Assembly: GCA_038872535.1 (NCBI GenBank)
Contig: JAVZJY010000004.1
Span: 1 to 64,000, forward strand
Direction: 5' to 3'
Length of the DNA: 64,000 nt
DNA from: JASEJA01 sp038872535
Lineage (GTDB): Archaea; Thermoproteota; Bathyarchaeia; Bathyarchaeales; Bathycorpusculaceae
Below the pieces are notes generated by a model. It saw nothing but the letters and a program-made list of their open reading frames with translations. It was not told the DNA's origin and did no database searches. This document shows positions 33,988-42,229 of this stretch, piece after piece. Every line of letters begins with the position of its first letter. Position 1 is the first letter of the stretch. The position numbers and the translations under genes were made by a program.

Positions 33988-34149
33988 TTATTCCTTTTTT
34001 ACAAATTGGCTTTTAGGTGCATTACAAACTGGACAAACCCAGTCCTCTGGTAAAGCCTCGAAGGGTGTTCCAGGTTTTATATCATGTTCTGAGTCGCCTA
34101 TCTCTGGATCGTATATGTAACCGCAAACTGTGCATTCCCACTTATCCAT
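33988..34149 (-). CDS. Rubredoxin
   Basis: A 53-residue frame encodes MDKWECTVCGYIYDPEIGDS and ends DWVCPVCNAPKSQFVKKE. The two CxxCG/CxxC pairs (residues 6-9 and 39-42) bind one iron. It is a small electron carrier, here next to superoxide dismutase and nrdJ, which fits an oxygen-detoxification role. It was too short for automatic listing. Confidence 0.96.
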   Translation of the reverse strand: MDKWECTVCGYIYDPEIGDSEHDIKPGTPFEALPEDWVCPVCNAPKSQFVKKE

Positions 34150-34240
34150 TTTATTTCACCACTTTAATTTCTGATATGAAACGATGAGGGTAAAATATAA
34201 AGCTTCTATAAACCTTAATAGAAAGTGAAAGGTGTGGAAA

Positions 34241-34855
34241 TTGGAGAAAACAAAATTTTACGTTTTACCACCATTGCCCTATGATTATAAGAATTTAGTG
34301 CCATACATGTCTGAGGAGCAATTAAAACTACACCACAGTAAACATCATCAAGCCTACGTTAACGGCGCCAACGCAATCCTTCAAAGGCTGGATAAGGCGA
34401 GAAAGGAAAACGCAGAAATAGACATCAAATCAACCCTAAAAGAACTCTCATTCAATATAGGAGGACACTTGCTACATTCAATTTTCTGGGGCAATTTGAC
34501 GCCTCCTGGCAAGGGAGGCGGAAAACCCGGCGGAGTTTTGGGAGACTCCTTAGATAAGGAGTTTGGAAGTTTTGAAAGGTTCAAGAAAGAGTTCTCACAA
34601 GCCGCTGTCAGCGTGGAAGGTTCTGGATGGGCAGCCTTAACCCTTTGCAAGCAAACGGGTAGACCAATAATAATGCAGATAGAAAAGCATAATGCCAACG
34701 TTTATCCAATGTTTAAAATTCTCATGGTTGTGGACGTTTTTGAACACGCCTATTATATCGATTACAAAAACGACAGAGCCAAGTTTGTCGAAGCCTTCTG
34801 GAACATTGTCAACTGGGAAGAAGTGAACAAGAGGTTAGAAGAAGCGCTAAAATAA
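34241..34855 (+). CDS. sod: Superoxide dismutase, Fe/Mn family
   Basis: Metal ligands are visible: His in LKLHHSKHHQAYV, His in GGHLLHSIFWGNL, and Asp/His in VVDVFEHAYYIDY. The product opens with FYVLPPLPYDYKNLVPY, typical for the family. The TTG at 34241 is chosen since AAAGGTG lies seven bases upstream; a GTG nine bases earlier is also in frame. Metal choice (Fe or Mn) cannot be told. Confidence 0.95.
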   Translation: MEKTKFYVLPPLPYDYKNLVPYMSEEQLKLHHSKHHQAYVNGANAILQRLDKARKENAEIDIKSTLKELSFNIGGHLLHSIFWGNLTPPGKGGGKPGGVLGDSLDKEFGSFERFKKEFSQAAVSVEGSGWAALTLCKQTGRPIIMQIEKHNANVYPMFKILMVVDVFEHAYYIDYKNDRAKFVEAFWNIVNWEEVNKRLEEALK

Positions 34856-34943
34856 AGGTCTCTAAGCCCAAGTAAAGCTTTGGCATTAAGCAGTCGGCAG
34901 TATCAATGTTGAAAAAGAGAGAGTAAATTGAGTGCCACTATTT

Positions 34944-35267
34944 TTATGGTGGAGTAATTTTTATGGCTTGTGCTGGACATGAAGTTTCACATGCAAGACA
35001 TTGTATGCAGTCTTTTTCTCTTGCTGGGTCAGACTTCTTTTCAGAGGATGGATGTCCAGGGGCATCCGCCCACTCAAAAACGCTGACAGGGCAAACTTCT
35101 ATGCAGACGCCGTCTCCTGTGCATATGTCCCAGTCAACCGCCACGTTTGTTCCATGAATGCCAAGCTTGGTTGGTGGTTCCACGGGTCCCCATACGTTGT
35201 GGCCTTGATGTTGACCAGCAACTTTTCGGTTTTTTTGGAAATCTGGGTCTATTGGCAAATATTTCAC
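34944..35267 (-). CDS. zfx: Zinc-containing ferredoxin (Sulfolobus/Thermoplasma type)
   Basis: This 107-residue protein closely follows archaeal zinc ferredoxin. The zinc ligands are His20, His23, His38 and Asp80. The cluster motifs are CTGDGVCIEVC and CIQCLACETSC. In the first motif an Asp replaces one Cys, the pattern that gives one [3Fe-4S] and one [4Fe-4S] cluster in the Sulfolobus protein. In that group it accepts electrons from 2-oxoacid oxidoreductases. Confidence 0.94.
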   Translation of the reverse strand: MKYLPIDPDFQKNRKVAGQHQGHNVWGPVEPPTKLGIHGTNVAVDWDICTGDGVCIEVCPVSVFEWADAPGHPSSEKKSDPAREKDCIQCLACETSCPAQAIKITPP

Positions 35268-35381
35268 CTACTCATAGGTTGAAGGGTGAAAATATTAGCT
35301 TTTCTAATTTTGTAGCCTAAACTTTTCATATGGCAAATAATTATATTGTTCACCAAACCTAAAGGAATGTGAGTTGAGAAG

Positions 35382-35666
35382 ATGAATTTAGTTAAGGTTC
35401 AAGGTAAAAACAAGAGGCATAAGGTTTTGGTTTACGCATTAAGCACATGTGCTTGGTGTAAATTGACAAAACAGTTTTTGAAAGACAATGGAATTGAATA
35501 TGAGTATGTAGATGTAGACCTCAGCACCGACGAAGATAAAGAAAAAATCCGAAAGGACATTCTTGAAAGAAAGGGAGACCTCAGCTATCCAGCAATAATA
35601 ATAGATGACAAGATTTTGATTAATGGTTTCCGCAAAGACAAACTAAAGGAGATTTTAGAAATTTGA
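35382..35666 (+). CDS. Glutaredoxin-like thiol oxidoreductase (CxxC)
   Basis: The active site STCAWCKLTK is at residues 21-30, followed by YVDVDLST and the cis-Pro region SYPAIIIDDK. The 94-residue length fits archaeal glutaredoxin/thioredoxin-like proteins. The stop is directly adjacent to the start of the FTR-type gene, so the two form an operon, and this protein is the probable substrate of that reductase. Confidence 0.9.
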   Translation: MNLVKVQGKNKRHKVLVYALSTCAWCKLTKQFLKDNGIEYEYVDVDLSTDEDKEKIRKDILERKGDLSYPAIIIDDKILINGFRKDKLKEILEI

Positions 35667-35668
35667 TA

Positions 35669-36202
35669 ATGATAACAATTGAAAAAGTACGCCAGAGAGC
35701 GGAAAGCGACGCAAAAACTCGTGGCTACTACTTAAACCCAAACCCAAATTTCCTCAGAGACCTCCTCGAAGGACTAAAAAGAAATGAAGAACGTTATGGA
35801 TATCCCTCATGCCCTTGCAGATTAGCTTCAGGAAAACTTGAGTTTGACAGAGACATAATATGTCCATGCGATTATCGAGACCCAGATGTTGAAGAGTTTG
35901 GTGCTTGCTACTGTGCACTTTATGTTAGAAAGGATGTGTTTGAAGGAAAAACTCCACTTATGCCAGTACCTGAACGTAGACCGCTAGAGAAACAAGCCAG
36001 AGCTTATGGAAAAACTGAAGAAACTTCCGAAACTTCGGCATTGGTTGCTAAAAAGCCATCTGAGATAAAACTGAAACTCTGGTATTGCAAACAGTGCGGC
36101 TACGTGGTTTTTCGTGAAGACCCGCCATATGTTTGTCCAATCTGCAAGGCGAAAAGGGAGATGTTTGCTCCAATAGAAATATCCACTATCTTAAGCGGAT
36201 AA
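35669..36202 (+). CDS. Ferredoxin-thioredoxin reductase catalytic subunit fused to a rubredoxin domain
   Basis: Residues 1-95 match the catalytic FTR chain with CPC, CPC and CYC motifs (YPSCPCRL, IICPCDYRD, GACYCALY) that bind a [4Fe-4S] cluster beside a redox disulfide. Residues about 135-175 are a rubredoxin-type domain with CKQCGY and CPICK. The enzyme passes electrons from ferredoxin or rubredoxin to a disulfide partner. A TTG six bases upstream is an alternative start. Confidence 0.92.
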   Translation: MITIEKVRQRAESDAKTRGYYLNPNPNFLRDLLEGLKRNEERYGYPSCPCRLASGKLEFDRDIICPCDYRDPDVEEFGACYCALYVRKDVFEGKTPLMPVPERRPLEKQARAYGKTEETSETSALVAKKPSEIKLKLWYCKQCGYVVFREDPPYVCPICKAKREMFAPIEISTILSG

Positions 36203-36212
36203 ACCCGAGCGT

Positions 36213-36362
36213 TTACCTTGACACTTTAATTTCAATTTCCTTCCAATCCTTCTTTATCCCCTTTAAAGAAGTTACTGCTCCAACAATGGTTCCGCTTAAG
36301 ATTTTTACCACAAACTCATTAAGGCTTATTTCTTCGCCGTCAACAATCAATTTTGTTTTCAA
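36213..36362 (-). CDS. Conserved-looking 49-residue protein
   Basis: A short frame reads MKTKLIVDGEEISLNEFVVK, then ILSGTIVGAVTSLKGIKKDW and ends in EIEIKVSR. It starts with TTG at 36362, with AGGTGATG a few bases before it, and ends 11 bases before the FTR gene stop on the other strand. The alternating strand pattern looks like a small beta-rich protein. Amino-acid composition is coding-like, but I know no family. Confidence 0.55.
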   Translation of the reverse strand: MKTKLIVDGEEISLNEFVVKILSGTIVGAVTSLKGIKKDWKEIEIKVSR

Positions 36363-36415
36363 GCAGCATCACCTATCACATTTTTGTTAGGATGATAAGT
36401 AAAAGCTTTGCTTAT

Positions 36416-37300
36416 TTAATGCTCGCTAATCGCTTTTGGATATCCTTCATCTTCTAATTGAATGGTTGTGTGGTCTATCCCAAACTCCTCGCTTAGAATT
36501 TTCATTAAATCTGAAAGAAGTTTCTTCTTATCAGTTTCCTTGTTCACTACTACGTGGCAACTCATGCAACACATCTGAGTCGGAGTGATGCACCAGACAT
36601 GGAGGTCGTGCACTTCATTCACGCCTTCTTGTTCCATAATCCTCTGTTCCACAGCATTTAAGTTAATGCCATATGGAACTCCTTCGAGGAGAACGTTTAC
36701 GGATTCTCGAACAAGTTTCCAAGAACTGTAAAATATTAATGCACCTAACATCATGCTGATTATGGCGTCTGCTTGATACCACCCCGTAAAATACATAATC
36801 AATCCAGCAGAAATTGCTCCAATAGACCCTAAAGCGTCGGCTATAACATGGAGGAAAGCGCCTTTAACGTTTAGGCTTTCACTCTTTGATTTGGAAAGAG
36901 TAATAGCGGATAATCCGTTAGCTGCTAAACCGGAGAAGGCTATGATGAGCATGTTTAGGCTTTCTACTTGAATTGGATTTTGGAATCGCTGAATTGCCTC
37001 GTAAAAAATGAAAATCACGACACCCCATAAGAAGACGCCATTCAAAAAAGCAGCAAGGATTTCTGCCCTATAATATCCAAAAGTCTTTTTCACATTTGTT
37101 GGACGAGTTGAGATCCATGCAGCCATAATGGCGAAAGTTAAGGCTGCAGCGTCATTTAACATGTGCCAAGCATCCGCTAGGAGGGCGAGGCTGTTTGTTA
37201 ATATTCCGCCGACTAATTCAATGATGAAGAATGATAGGGTGATGCCTAAGGCTATTTCCAAGTATTTCACGCTTTTTACTTGGTGATTATTTTTGCTCAT
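36416..37300 (-). CDS. Cation diffusion facilitator (Zn/Co/Fe exporter)
   Basis: Six membrane helices are followed by a C-terminal metal-binding domain. Transport-site residues are seen in ADAWHMLNDAAAL and LHVIADALGS (HxxxD twice). The C-terminal domain has HDLHVWCITPTQMCCMSCHV, unusually rich in Cys. The frame is open 25 codons upstream but that overlaps the preceding gene; the Met at 37300 gives no overlap. Confidence 0.93.
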   Translation of the reverse strand: MSKNNHQVKSVKYLEIALGITLSFFIIELVGGILTNSLALLADAWHMLNDAAALTFAIMAAWISTRPTNVKKTFGYYRAEILAAFLNGVFLWGVVIFIFYEAIQRFQNPIQVESLNMLIIAFSGLAANGLSAITLSKSKSESLNVKGAFLHVIADALGSIGAISAGLIMYFTGWYQADAIISMMLGALIFYSSWKLVRESVNVLLEGVPYGINLNAVEQRIMEQEGVNEVHDLHVWCITPTQMCCMSCHVVVNKETDKKKLLSDLMKILSEEFGIDHTTIQLEDEGYPKAISEH

Positions 37301-37323
37301 TGGAACACACTTGCTTGTACTAT

Positions 37324-37911
37324 CTAACCTCTTATTCTTATTTTTTGAACAAAATAAGCCAAAATGATGAGACAAGCCGCAAGCGTTAGCATACTTGAAA
37401 CGGTGATGACTATGATATTTCCTGTTTCTAAAATAAATGCTACAGAGACAGCAGCTAGAAAAACACCGAAATACAGGCTTGCATTGCTGCGCAAGAATTG
37501 GGTGAATTCCATGCGGATGAGCCTTGAATATCTAACTAACAAAATTAGGATTGATGCAAAAGCAAGAAATATTATTATAATCGTATAAGTTATTCCAGCC
37601 CAATAATTCTCACTTTCCAATGTTAGCAGAAGCCCAAATTCATCCCCTATAAGCCCACCTCCAGCACCAAAAAGAATTGCTGCCAACCTTGTGATTCGCT
37701 CGCTCTCATAGCTTATGCCTAACCAACCGCCTATGGCGAGCATGGCTAAACCATACCAAAAATGGTGAATGTGAAGGTCGCCGCTAATTAAAACAAAGTT
37801 TGGGTTAAAGGTCGTGAATGTTCTGGCAATCATGAAAGAACCTATGAAAGAGACTAAAGCTAACAGCGAAAGATTAGGCTTTGTCTTTGTTTTTTCTGAA
37901 ATTTGCTTCAT
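37324..37911 (-). CDS. Polytopic membrane protein of unknown function
   Basis: The 195-residue protein has about six membrane helices and a histidine-rich loop (GDLHIHHFWYGLAML) followed by GAGGGLIGDEFGLLL, which has conserved-looking polar residues inside the membrane. It lies directly upstream of the CDF transporter in the same direction, so a role in metal handling is possible. No characterised family is recognised. Confidence 0.75.
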   Translation of the reverse strand: MKQISEKTKTKPNLSLLALVSFIGSFMIARTFTTFNPNFVLISGDLHIHHFWYGLAMLAIGGWLGISYESERITRLAAILFGAGGGLIGDEFGLLLTLESENYWAGITYTIIIIFLAFASILILLVRYSRLIRMEFTQFLRSNASLYFGVFLAAVSVAFILETGNIIVITVSSMLTLAACLIILAYFVQKIRIRG

Positions 37912-37984
37912 CCTCCCATTTTCAACACATTAAAAACTTTTGTAATTTTATTATAGTTTACTTTCTAAAACGAAGAGTTAATTG

Positions 37985-38929
37985 TCAAGGCATTTTGCTT
38001 AAAGTGACTTCAAACTGCCGCTGCAAACCTTCGCTTATGGCAAATATTCTCACTTTATCTCCAACTCGCTTTTTATGAAGCCCCCTCACCAAGTCTTCAA
38101 TGGTGTAAATGGTTGTTCCATTCATTCTAAAAATTATGTCGCCAGCGGCTATTCCAACATTGTCTGCTGGGCTTCCATTCACAACCCTTGTCACAAGCAC
38201 TCCATGTTCTACTGGCAAATCGTAGTAGCGAGCCATTTCTTCCGTAATGCTTAAGCCTATTATTCCAAGCCAAGGTCTAGTGGAAATTCCATTCGTAATT
38301 ATTTCATTTGCACATCTTTTAGCAGAGTTTATTGGGATGGCAAATCCTATGCCTTGAGCATATGGGATTATTGCAGTGTTTATCGCCACAACCTTACCTT
38401 CAAGATTCACTAATGGTCCGCCACTATTTCCAGGGTTTATGGCAGCATCCGTTTGCACAAGGTTTTCCAAAAATTCGTTTTCAGACTCTATAGTCCTGTT
38501 AACCGCACTTACGACACCCGTAGTCACTGTGGGACCGCCCGCTAACCCAAACGGGTTTCCAATGGCGTAAACTCTTTGTCCGACTCTAAGCTTGTCTGAG
38601 TCTCCAAGTTCGGCTGAGGGAAGAGAATTCCGGTCAACCTTTACAACAGCTATGTCATGTACGGTGCAGGAGCCCACCAATTTTCCTTCTAATATTTCAC
38701 CGTTCCATAATGTTACGGAAATTTTTTCTGCTCCTCCAACAACATGATTGTTAGTTAATATGTAGCCTTTAGGGTCAATTATTGTTCCAGAACCCATACC
38801 CTTCACTGGGACAACTTGATAAAATATATGATGGACAAGTTTTATTGTGCTTATGTTGACTACGCTTTTGCTCACTTTTTCTAATATGTCAAGAAGCGCT
38901 TCTTCATCAGAATTGGGCATTTTCTTCAC
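37985..38929 (-). CDS. HtrA/DegP-like serine protease with PDZ domain
   Basis: A trypsin-like domain (residues 40-215) has the catalytic triad His in ILTNNHVVGG, Asp in VHDIAVVKV and Ser in NPGNSGGPL. A PDZ domain follows (residues about 230-314, GSPADNVGIAAGDIIFRMNG). No signal peptide is present, so this is probably a cytoplasmic quality-control protease, as in other archaea. Confidence 0.95.
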   Translation of the reverse strand: MKKMPNSDEEALLDILEKVSKSVVNISTIKLVHHIFYQVVPVKGMGSGTIIDPKGYILTNNHVVGGAEKISVTLWNGEILEGKLVGSCTVHDIAVVKVDRNSLPSAELGDSDKLRVGQRVYAIGNPFGLAGGPTVTTGVVSAVNRTIESENEFLENLVQTDAAINPGNSGGPLVNLEGKVVAINTAIIPYAQGIGFAIPINSAKRCANEIITNGISTRPWLGIIGLSITEEMARYYDLPVEHGVLVTRVVNGSPADNVGIAAGDIIFRMNGTTIYTIEDLVRGLHKKRVGDKVRIFAISEGLQRQFEVTLSKMP

Positions 38930-38953
38930 CTCTAAACTTTGTCAATTCTTATT

Positions 38954-39352
38954 CTAATAAGTTTTTGTTGTTAAGCAGAAATCGCACTTTTCCATGATTA
39001 TTTTTGGCTCCGTTTTTTGACAGAATTGGCACATAATGCCTGTTTTTCTTATGAGTATGCATGCTTGGCAAAAAGTTTTCAGAAATTCTCTTCTTTGATA
39101 ATTTCCCTCTTCTAGTGAGCTCACCATTTTCTCTATTAGGGGTTCTATTTCTTCTACGCTATCGATTTTTATTGCGTAGCCTCTGACTTTTCTGGTGTAT
39201 TTACTTACTGCACTTTGGGATATTCCCAAAATTTCTGCAACCTTTTCTTGTTTTAGACCATGTTTTTCCACGAGTTGTTTTGCCATTAACGCTTTCACTG
39301 CTGGTATGACGGATTTTACGGCAACCTCGCATGGAAGTATCAAGTTTTTCAC
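38954..39352 (-). CDS. Helix-turn-helix regulator with Cys-rich C-terminus
   Basis: Residues 30-58 form a helix-turn-helix (LKQEKVAEILGISQSAVSKY). The last 45 residues hold seven cysteines (FCQACIL, MCQFCQK, KCDFCLTT), fit for binding metal or an iron-sulfur cluster. The architecture resembles the archaeal COG2522-type regulators. The gene is between HtrA and the CopB-type ATPase, and a 14-bp near-palindrome precedes its start. A metal- or redox-sensing role is inferred. Confidence 0.85.
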   Translation of the reverse strand: MKNLILPCEVAVKSVIPAVKALMAKQLVEKHGLKQEKVAEILGISQSAVSKYTRKVRGYAIKIDSVEEIEPLIEKMVSSLEEGNYQRREFLKTFCQACILIRKTGIMCQFCQKTEPKIIMEKCDFCLTTKTY

Positions 39353-39389
39353 ACCATTTAGGTATTTTGTTGGGAAAAGTATTTAAGCA

Positions 39390-39403
39390 TGACGTATGTC
39401 ATA
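39390..39403. promoter_or_regulatory. Operator-like site 1 (HTH regulator promoter)
   Basis: ATGACGTATGTCAT is a dyad with ATGAC/GTCAT arms. It lies 38-51 bases before the regulator ATG. On the minus strand it is directly downstream of the TATA-like AATATTAT, as in the two related sites at 41653 and 44122. Autoregulation is likely. Confidence 0.6.
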
Positions 39404-39412
39404 ATATTTCAG

Positions 39413-39491
39413 CGTATGCCCACGACAAAACTAAACAATAAAACTAACTTTTAACCGAACTCTCCTTTCTCCCAAAGTCGTGGCATACGCA
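39413..39491. repeat. Inverted repeat, 14-bp arms 50 bases apart
   Basis: GCGTATGCCCACGAC (39413-39427) and GTCGTGGCATACGC (39478-39491) are reverse complements except for one extra C. Both arms contain the GCATACG core seen in the neighbouring operator sites. It fills the space between the CopB-type gene stop and the regulator promoter. It could be a pair of distal operators that loop, or a terminator stem. Confidence 0.6.
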
Positions 39492-39511
39492 AAATTTTAA
39501 CAAAAGTTTCT

Positions 39512-41632
39512 TTATTTTTTGATTTTGTATTTCTTTGGATTTTTCTTAAACTCTTCTCCGCAGTGTTTTGAACAGAAATAAACCGTTTGTCCTTCATACT
39601 CGATTCTGCTGTAAGCTGTTTCTGGATCAATCTTCATTCCGCAAACTGGGTCTGTGACTAATTTTTTCTTTTTCGCCATCAGTTTCACCTCCGCGGGTTC
39701 ATATTTTCTTAAGGTTTGAGCATTAAATGCGACTATAACTGTGCTTAAAGACATAACTATTGCTCCTATTGCTGGGTTCAGATTTACGCTGCTGGCTGCT
39801 AATGGCAAAGTTATGATGTTGTAGCCTGCTGCCCACCACAAATTCTGAACCATCTTTGAATATGTCTTCTTAGAAAGGTCCATGAGTTTTGGAACATCTC
39901 TAGGGTCATTTTTTACAAGGATTATGTCTGCGCTTTCTATGGCTACGTCTGTGCCTGCGCCTATGGCTATGCCTACATCAGCTGTGACGAGGGCTGGGGC
40001 GTCGTTTATGCCGTCGCCTACCATTGCAACCTTATAGCCACTTTCCTTTAGATATTTTATTTTTTCTGCTTTTTTGTCTGGCAAAACTTGGGCAAAATAA
40101 TTGTCTATGCCTAGTTCTTTTGCAACCCAGCGAGCAACATCTTCAGAATCTCCTGTAAGCATGTAAACTTTTAATCCCTTCTCCTTCAGTCTTTTAACAG
40201 CTTCAAAGGATTCCTCCCTTATTCTGTCAGAAAGCGCCAAGGCTCCAGCAAGTTTCCCATCAACCACTGTGAAAACTACGGTTTTTCCCTGTTCCTGCAG
40301 TTCTTTTATTTTCTCGTCGTTTACATTTATTTTCATTCCATTGAGAAGGTTTACGCTTCCAACGTAAACTTCGCTTTTCCCAACCTTTGCATAAGCGCCT
40401 TTTCCGGGTAATGCCTTAAACTCTTTGGTTTTTGGAATTTGGATGCCATTTTCTTTTGCGTATTCTACGATGGCTTTGGCTATTATGTGCTCCGAATTAA
40501 TTTCAACACTTGATGTCAGTTTTAAAAGTTCATTTTTTGGGATGAAGGAAACTATGTCGCTGACGCCGAACTTGCCTAAGGTTAGTGTTCCAGTTTTGTC
40601 GAAGACTATAGCGTTTACATCTTTAATCATTTCAAATGCTTTTCTGTCACGGATTAGTATCCCACTTTTGGCGGTTATTGAAGTTGAAAGAGCAACAACT
40701 AACGGAATTGCCAAGCCCAAGGCATGAGGACAAGCAATGACTAAAACTGTGACTGTTCTTTCAAGCGCTATGTCACCGAATCCGAGAAGAGACCAAACTG
40801 TGTAGGTTATTATTGCAACTCCAAGAGCCACATAAAAAAGAAGAGCGGCAGCCCTATTCGCCAAATCTTGAGTTCGCGACCTGCTTTCTTGAGCCTGCCT
40901 AACAAGCTTTATCACTTGAGATAGATAGGTTTCCTCTCCAGTCCTTTCTATTTTCACTTTTAAGACGCCTTCTCCGTTTATTGCACCACCAATAACTTTG
41001 TCCATTGCGCCTTTGTGGATGGGCTTGGATTCACCTGTCAACAAAGCCTCGTTAACTGAGGATTCACCTTCAATCACGATGCCGTCTGATGGGATTTTCT
41101 CGCCTGGACGCACAAGAACTCTGTCGTCGACACGCAACTCCGAAACTGGAATGTCTTCGATTTCGTTGTTTTTTAGACGATGAGCGGCAGTGGGCATTAT
41201 TCTAATGAGTTCTTCCAGCGCCATTGAAGCGCCCATAACGCTTTTGGCTTCTATCCAGTGACCCAAAAGCATAACGTCTATTAGCGTGGCAAGTTCCCAA
41301 AAGAAATCCATGCCTAAAGGAAAGAAAACAGTTGCTGCAGAGTAGAGAAAGGCTACCGTTATTGCTGTTCCTATTAGCGTCATCATTCCTGGCTGTCGAG
41401 TTTTTACTTCATCCGCTAAGCCATTAAGGAAAGGCCATCCACCGTAAAGGTAAACGATTATGGATAAAAAGAGTAAGATTTCTTTCTTGAATGGTATTTG
41501 TAATGCTTGAAGAATTGGAAACCATGTTTGCATCATTTCTGAGAGAAGCAGAATTGGTACTGTTAATATTAGCGAAATCCAGAACTTGTTTTTGAATTCT
41601 TGTATGTGGTGGGCGTGGTGTTGATGTTGCAT
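39512..41632 (-). CDS. copB: CopB-type P1B heavy-metal ATPase with C-terminal YHS domain
   Basis: The His-rich N-terminus (MQHQHHAHHIQEF) and the membrane metal motif CPH (VIACPHALGLAIP) mark the CopB group that exports copper or silver. Other motifs are LLTGESKP, the phosphorylation site DKTGTLT and the hinge MVGDGINDAPAL. In place of the HP dipeptide the sequence has SEHIIAKA. Residues about 655-706 form a YHS domain (DPVCGMKID, FCSKHCGEEF) that can bind metal. An operator-like site precedes the gene. Confidence 0.95.
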   Translation of the reverse strand: MQHQHHAHHIQEFKNKFWISLILTVPILLLSEMMQTWFPILQALQIPFKKEILLFLSIIVYLYGGWPFLNGLADEVKTRQPGMMTLIGTAITVAFLYSAATVFFPLGMDFFWELATLIDVMLLGHWIEAKSVMGASMALEELIRIMPTAAHRLKNNEIEDIPVSELRVDDRVLVRPGEKIPSDGIVIEGESSVNEALLTGESKPIHKGAMDKVIGGAINGEGVLKVKIERTGEETYLSQVIKLVRQAQESRSRTQDLANRAAALLFYVALGVAIITYTVWSLLGFGDIALERTVTVLVIACPHALGLAIPLVVALSTSITAKSGILIRDRKAFEMIKDVNAIVFDKTGTLTLGKFGVSDIVSFIPKNELLKLTSSVEINSEHIIAKAIVEYAKENGIQIPKTKEFKALPGKGAYAKVGKSEVYVGSVNLLNGMKINVNDEKIKELQEQGKTVVFTVVDGKLAGALALSDRIREESFEAVKRLKEKGLKVYMLTGDSEDVARWVAKELGIDNYFAQVLPDKKAEKIKYLKESGYKVAMVGDGINDAPALVTADVGIAIGAGTDVAIESADIILVKNDPRDVPKLMDLSKKTYSKMVQNLWWAAGYNIITLPLAASSVNLNPAIGAIVMSLSTVIVAFNAQTLRKYEPAEVKLMAKKKKLVTDPVCGMKIDPETAYSRIEYEGQTVYFCSKHCGEEFKKNPKKYKIKK

Positions 41633-41652
41633 GTTTTCACTTATTGTTTAAT

Positions 41653-41666
41653 ATGCCGTATGTCAT
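41653..41666. promoter_or_regulatory. Operator-like site 2 (copB promoter)
   Basis: ATGCCGTATGTCAT lies 21-34 bases before the copB ATG and differs from site 1 at two positions. On the coding strand it follows directly after an AT-rich TATA-like stretch (TTTTTAT). Confidence 0.6.
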
Positions 41667-41725
41667 AAAAACTTGTCGGTTAACAAACCAAAAGATGAAT
41701 GGACAATTCGATTAGTTATGCAGTT

Positions 41726-42205
41726 TTATCCTCCTGGAGCACCATGGAATGGAACATTCTTCCAGAGCAAATCCCACCAGTCAGCCTCTGTTATAGCTTC
41801 ACCCCTAACAAGAATCTCCAAAACCATCTTCAATAACTCATGATGCCTCTTCTCATCCTCCAAAATGGCGCTTAAAAGAAGCTTAACCTTCTCATTCTCA
41901 ACACTTGGCAACACATCACTGATTTTCTTGATAAGCTCAGCTTCCATACGTATGTGCTTTTCCACAACCGCCTTCTGCCTGTCCAACTGTTCTTGGGTAA
42001 TGGCTTGTGAAACCCTTGTCAAAAGTTCAGTGGCTGCGGCATACATCTCCGCATGCTTCACCGAGTCTAAGGATATGCCCTTCAGAACGCCTCTCACGGG
42101 CGGGTTTTTCATGTCAATTAACGCATTGTTCAGCGAGTCCACAATCTCATTTTCAATTTTAATCTGCCTCTTCATAAACTCGATTAATTCATTTTTCGTT
42201 TTCAT
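41726..42205 (-). CDS. Ferritin-like diiron-domain protein
   Basis: About 159 residues form a four-helix bundle with metal-ligand-like motifs IENEIVDSL, SVKHAEMYAA, MEAELIKK and LEDEKRHHELL. This is the rubrerythrin/ferritin-like pattern without a rubredoxin domain. The Met at 42205 is chosen over one five codons upstream. It may handle iron or peroxides. The short C-terminal WWDLLWKNVPFHGAPGG is unusual. Confidence 0.8.
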   Translation of the reverse strand: MKTKNELIEFMKRQIKIENEIVDSLNNALIDMKNPPVRGVLKGISLDSVKHAEMYAAATELLTRVSQAITQEQLDRQKAVVEKHIRMEAELIKKISDVLPSVENEKVKLLLSAILEDEKRHHELLKMVLEILVRGEAITEADWWDLLWKNVPFHGAPGG

Positions 42206-42229
42206 AATCTTCTCCTTCACTAAAACATG

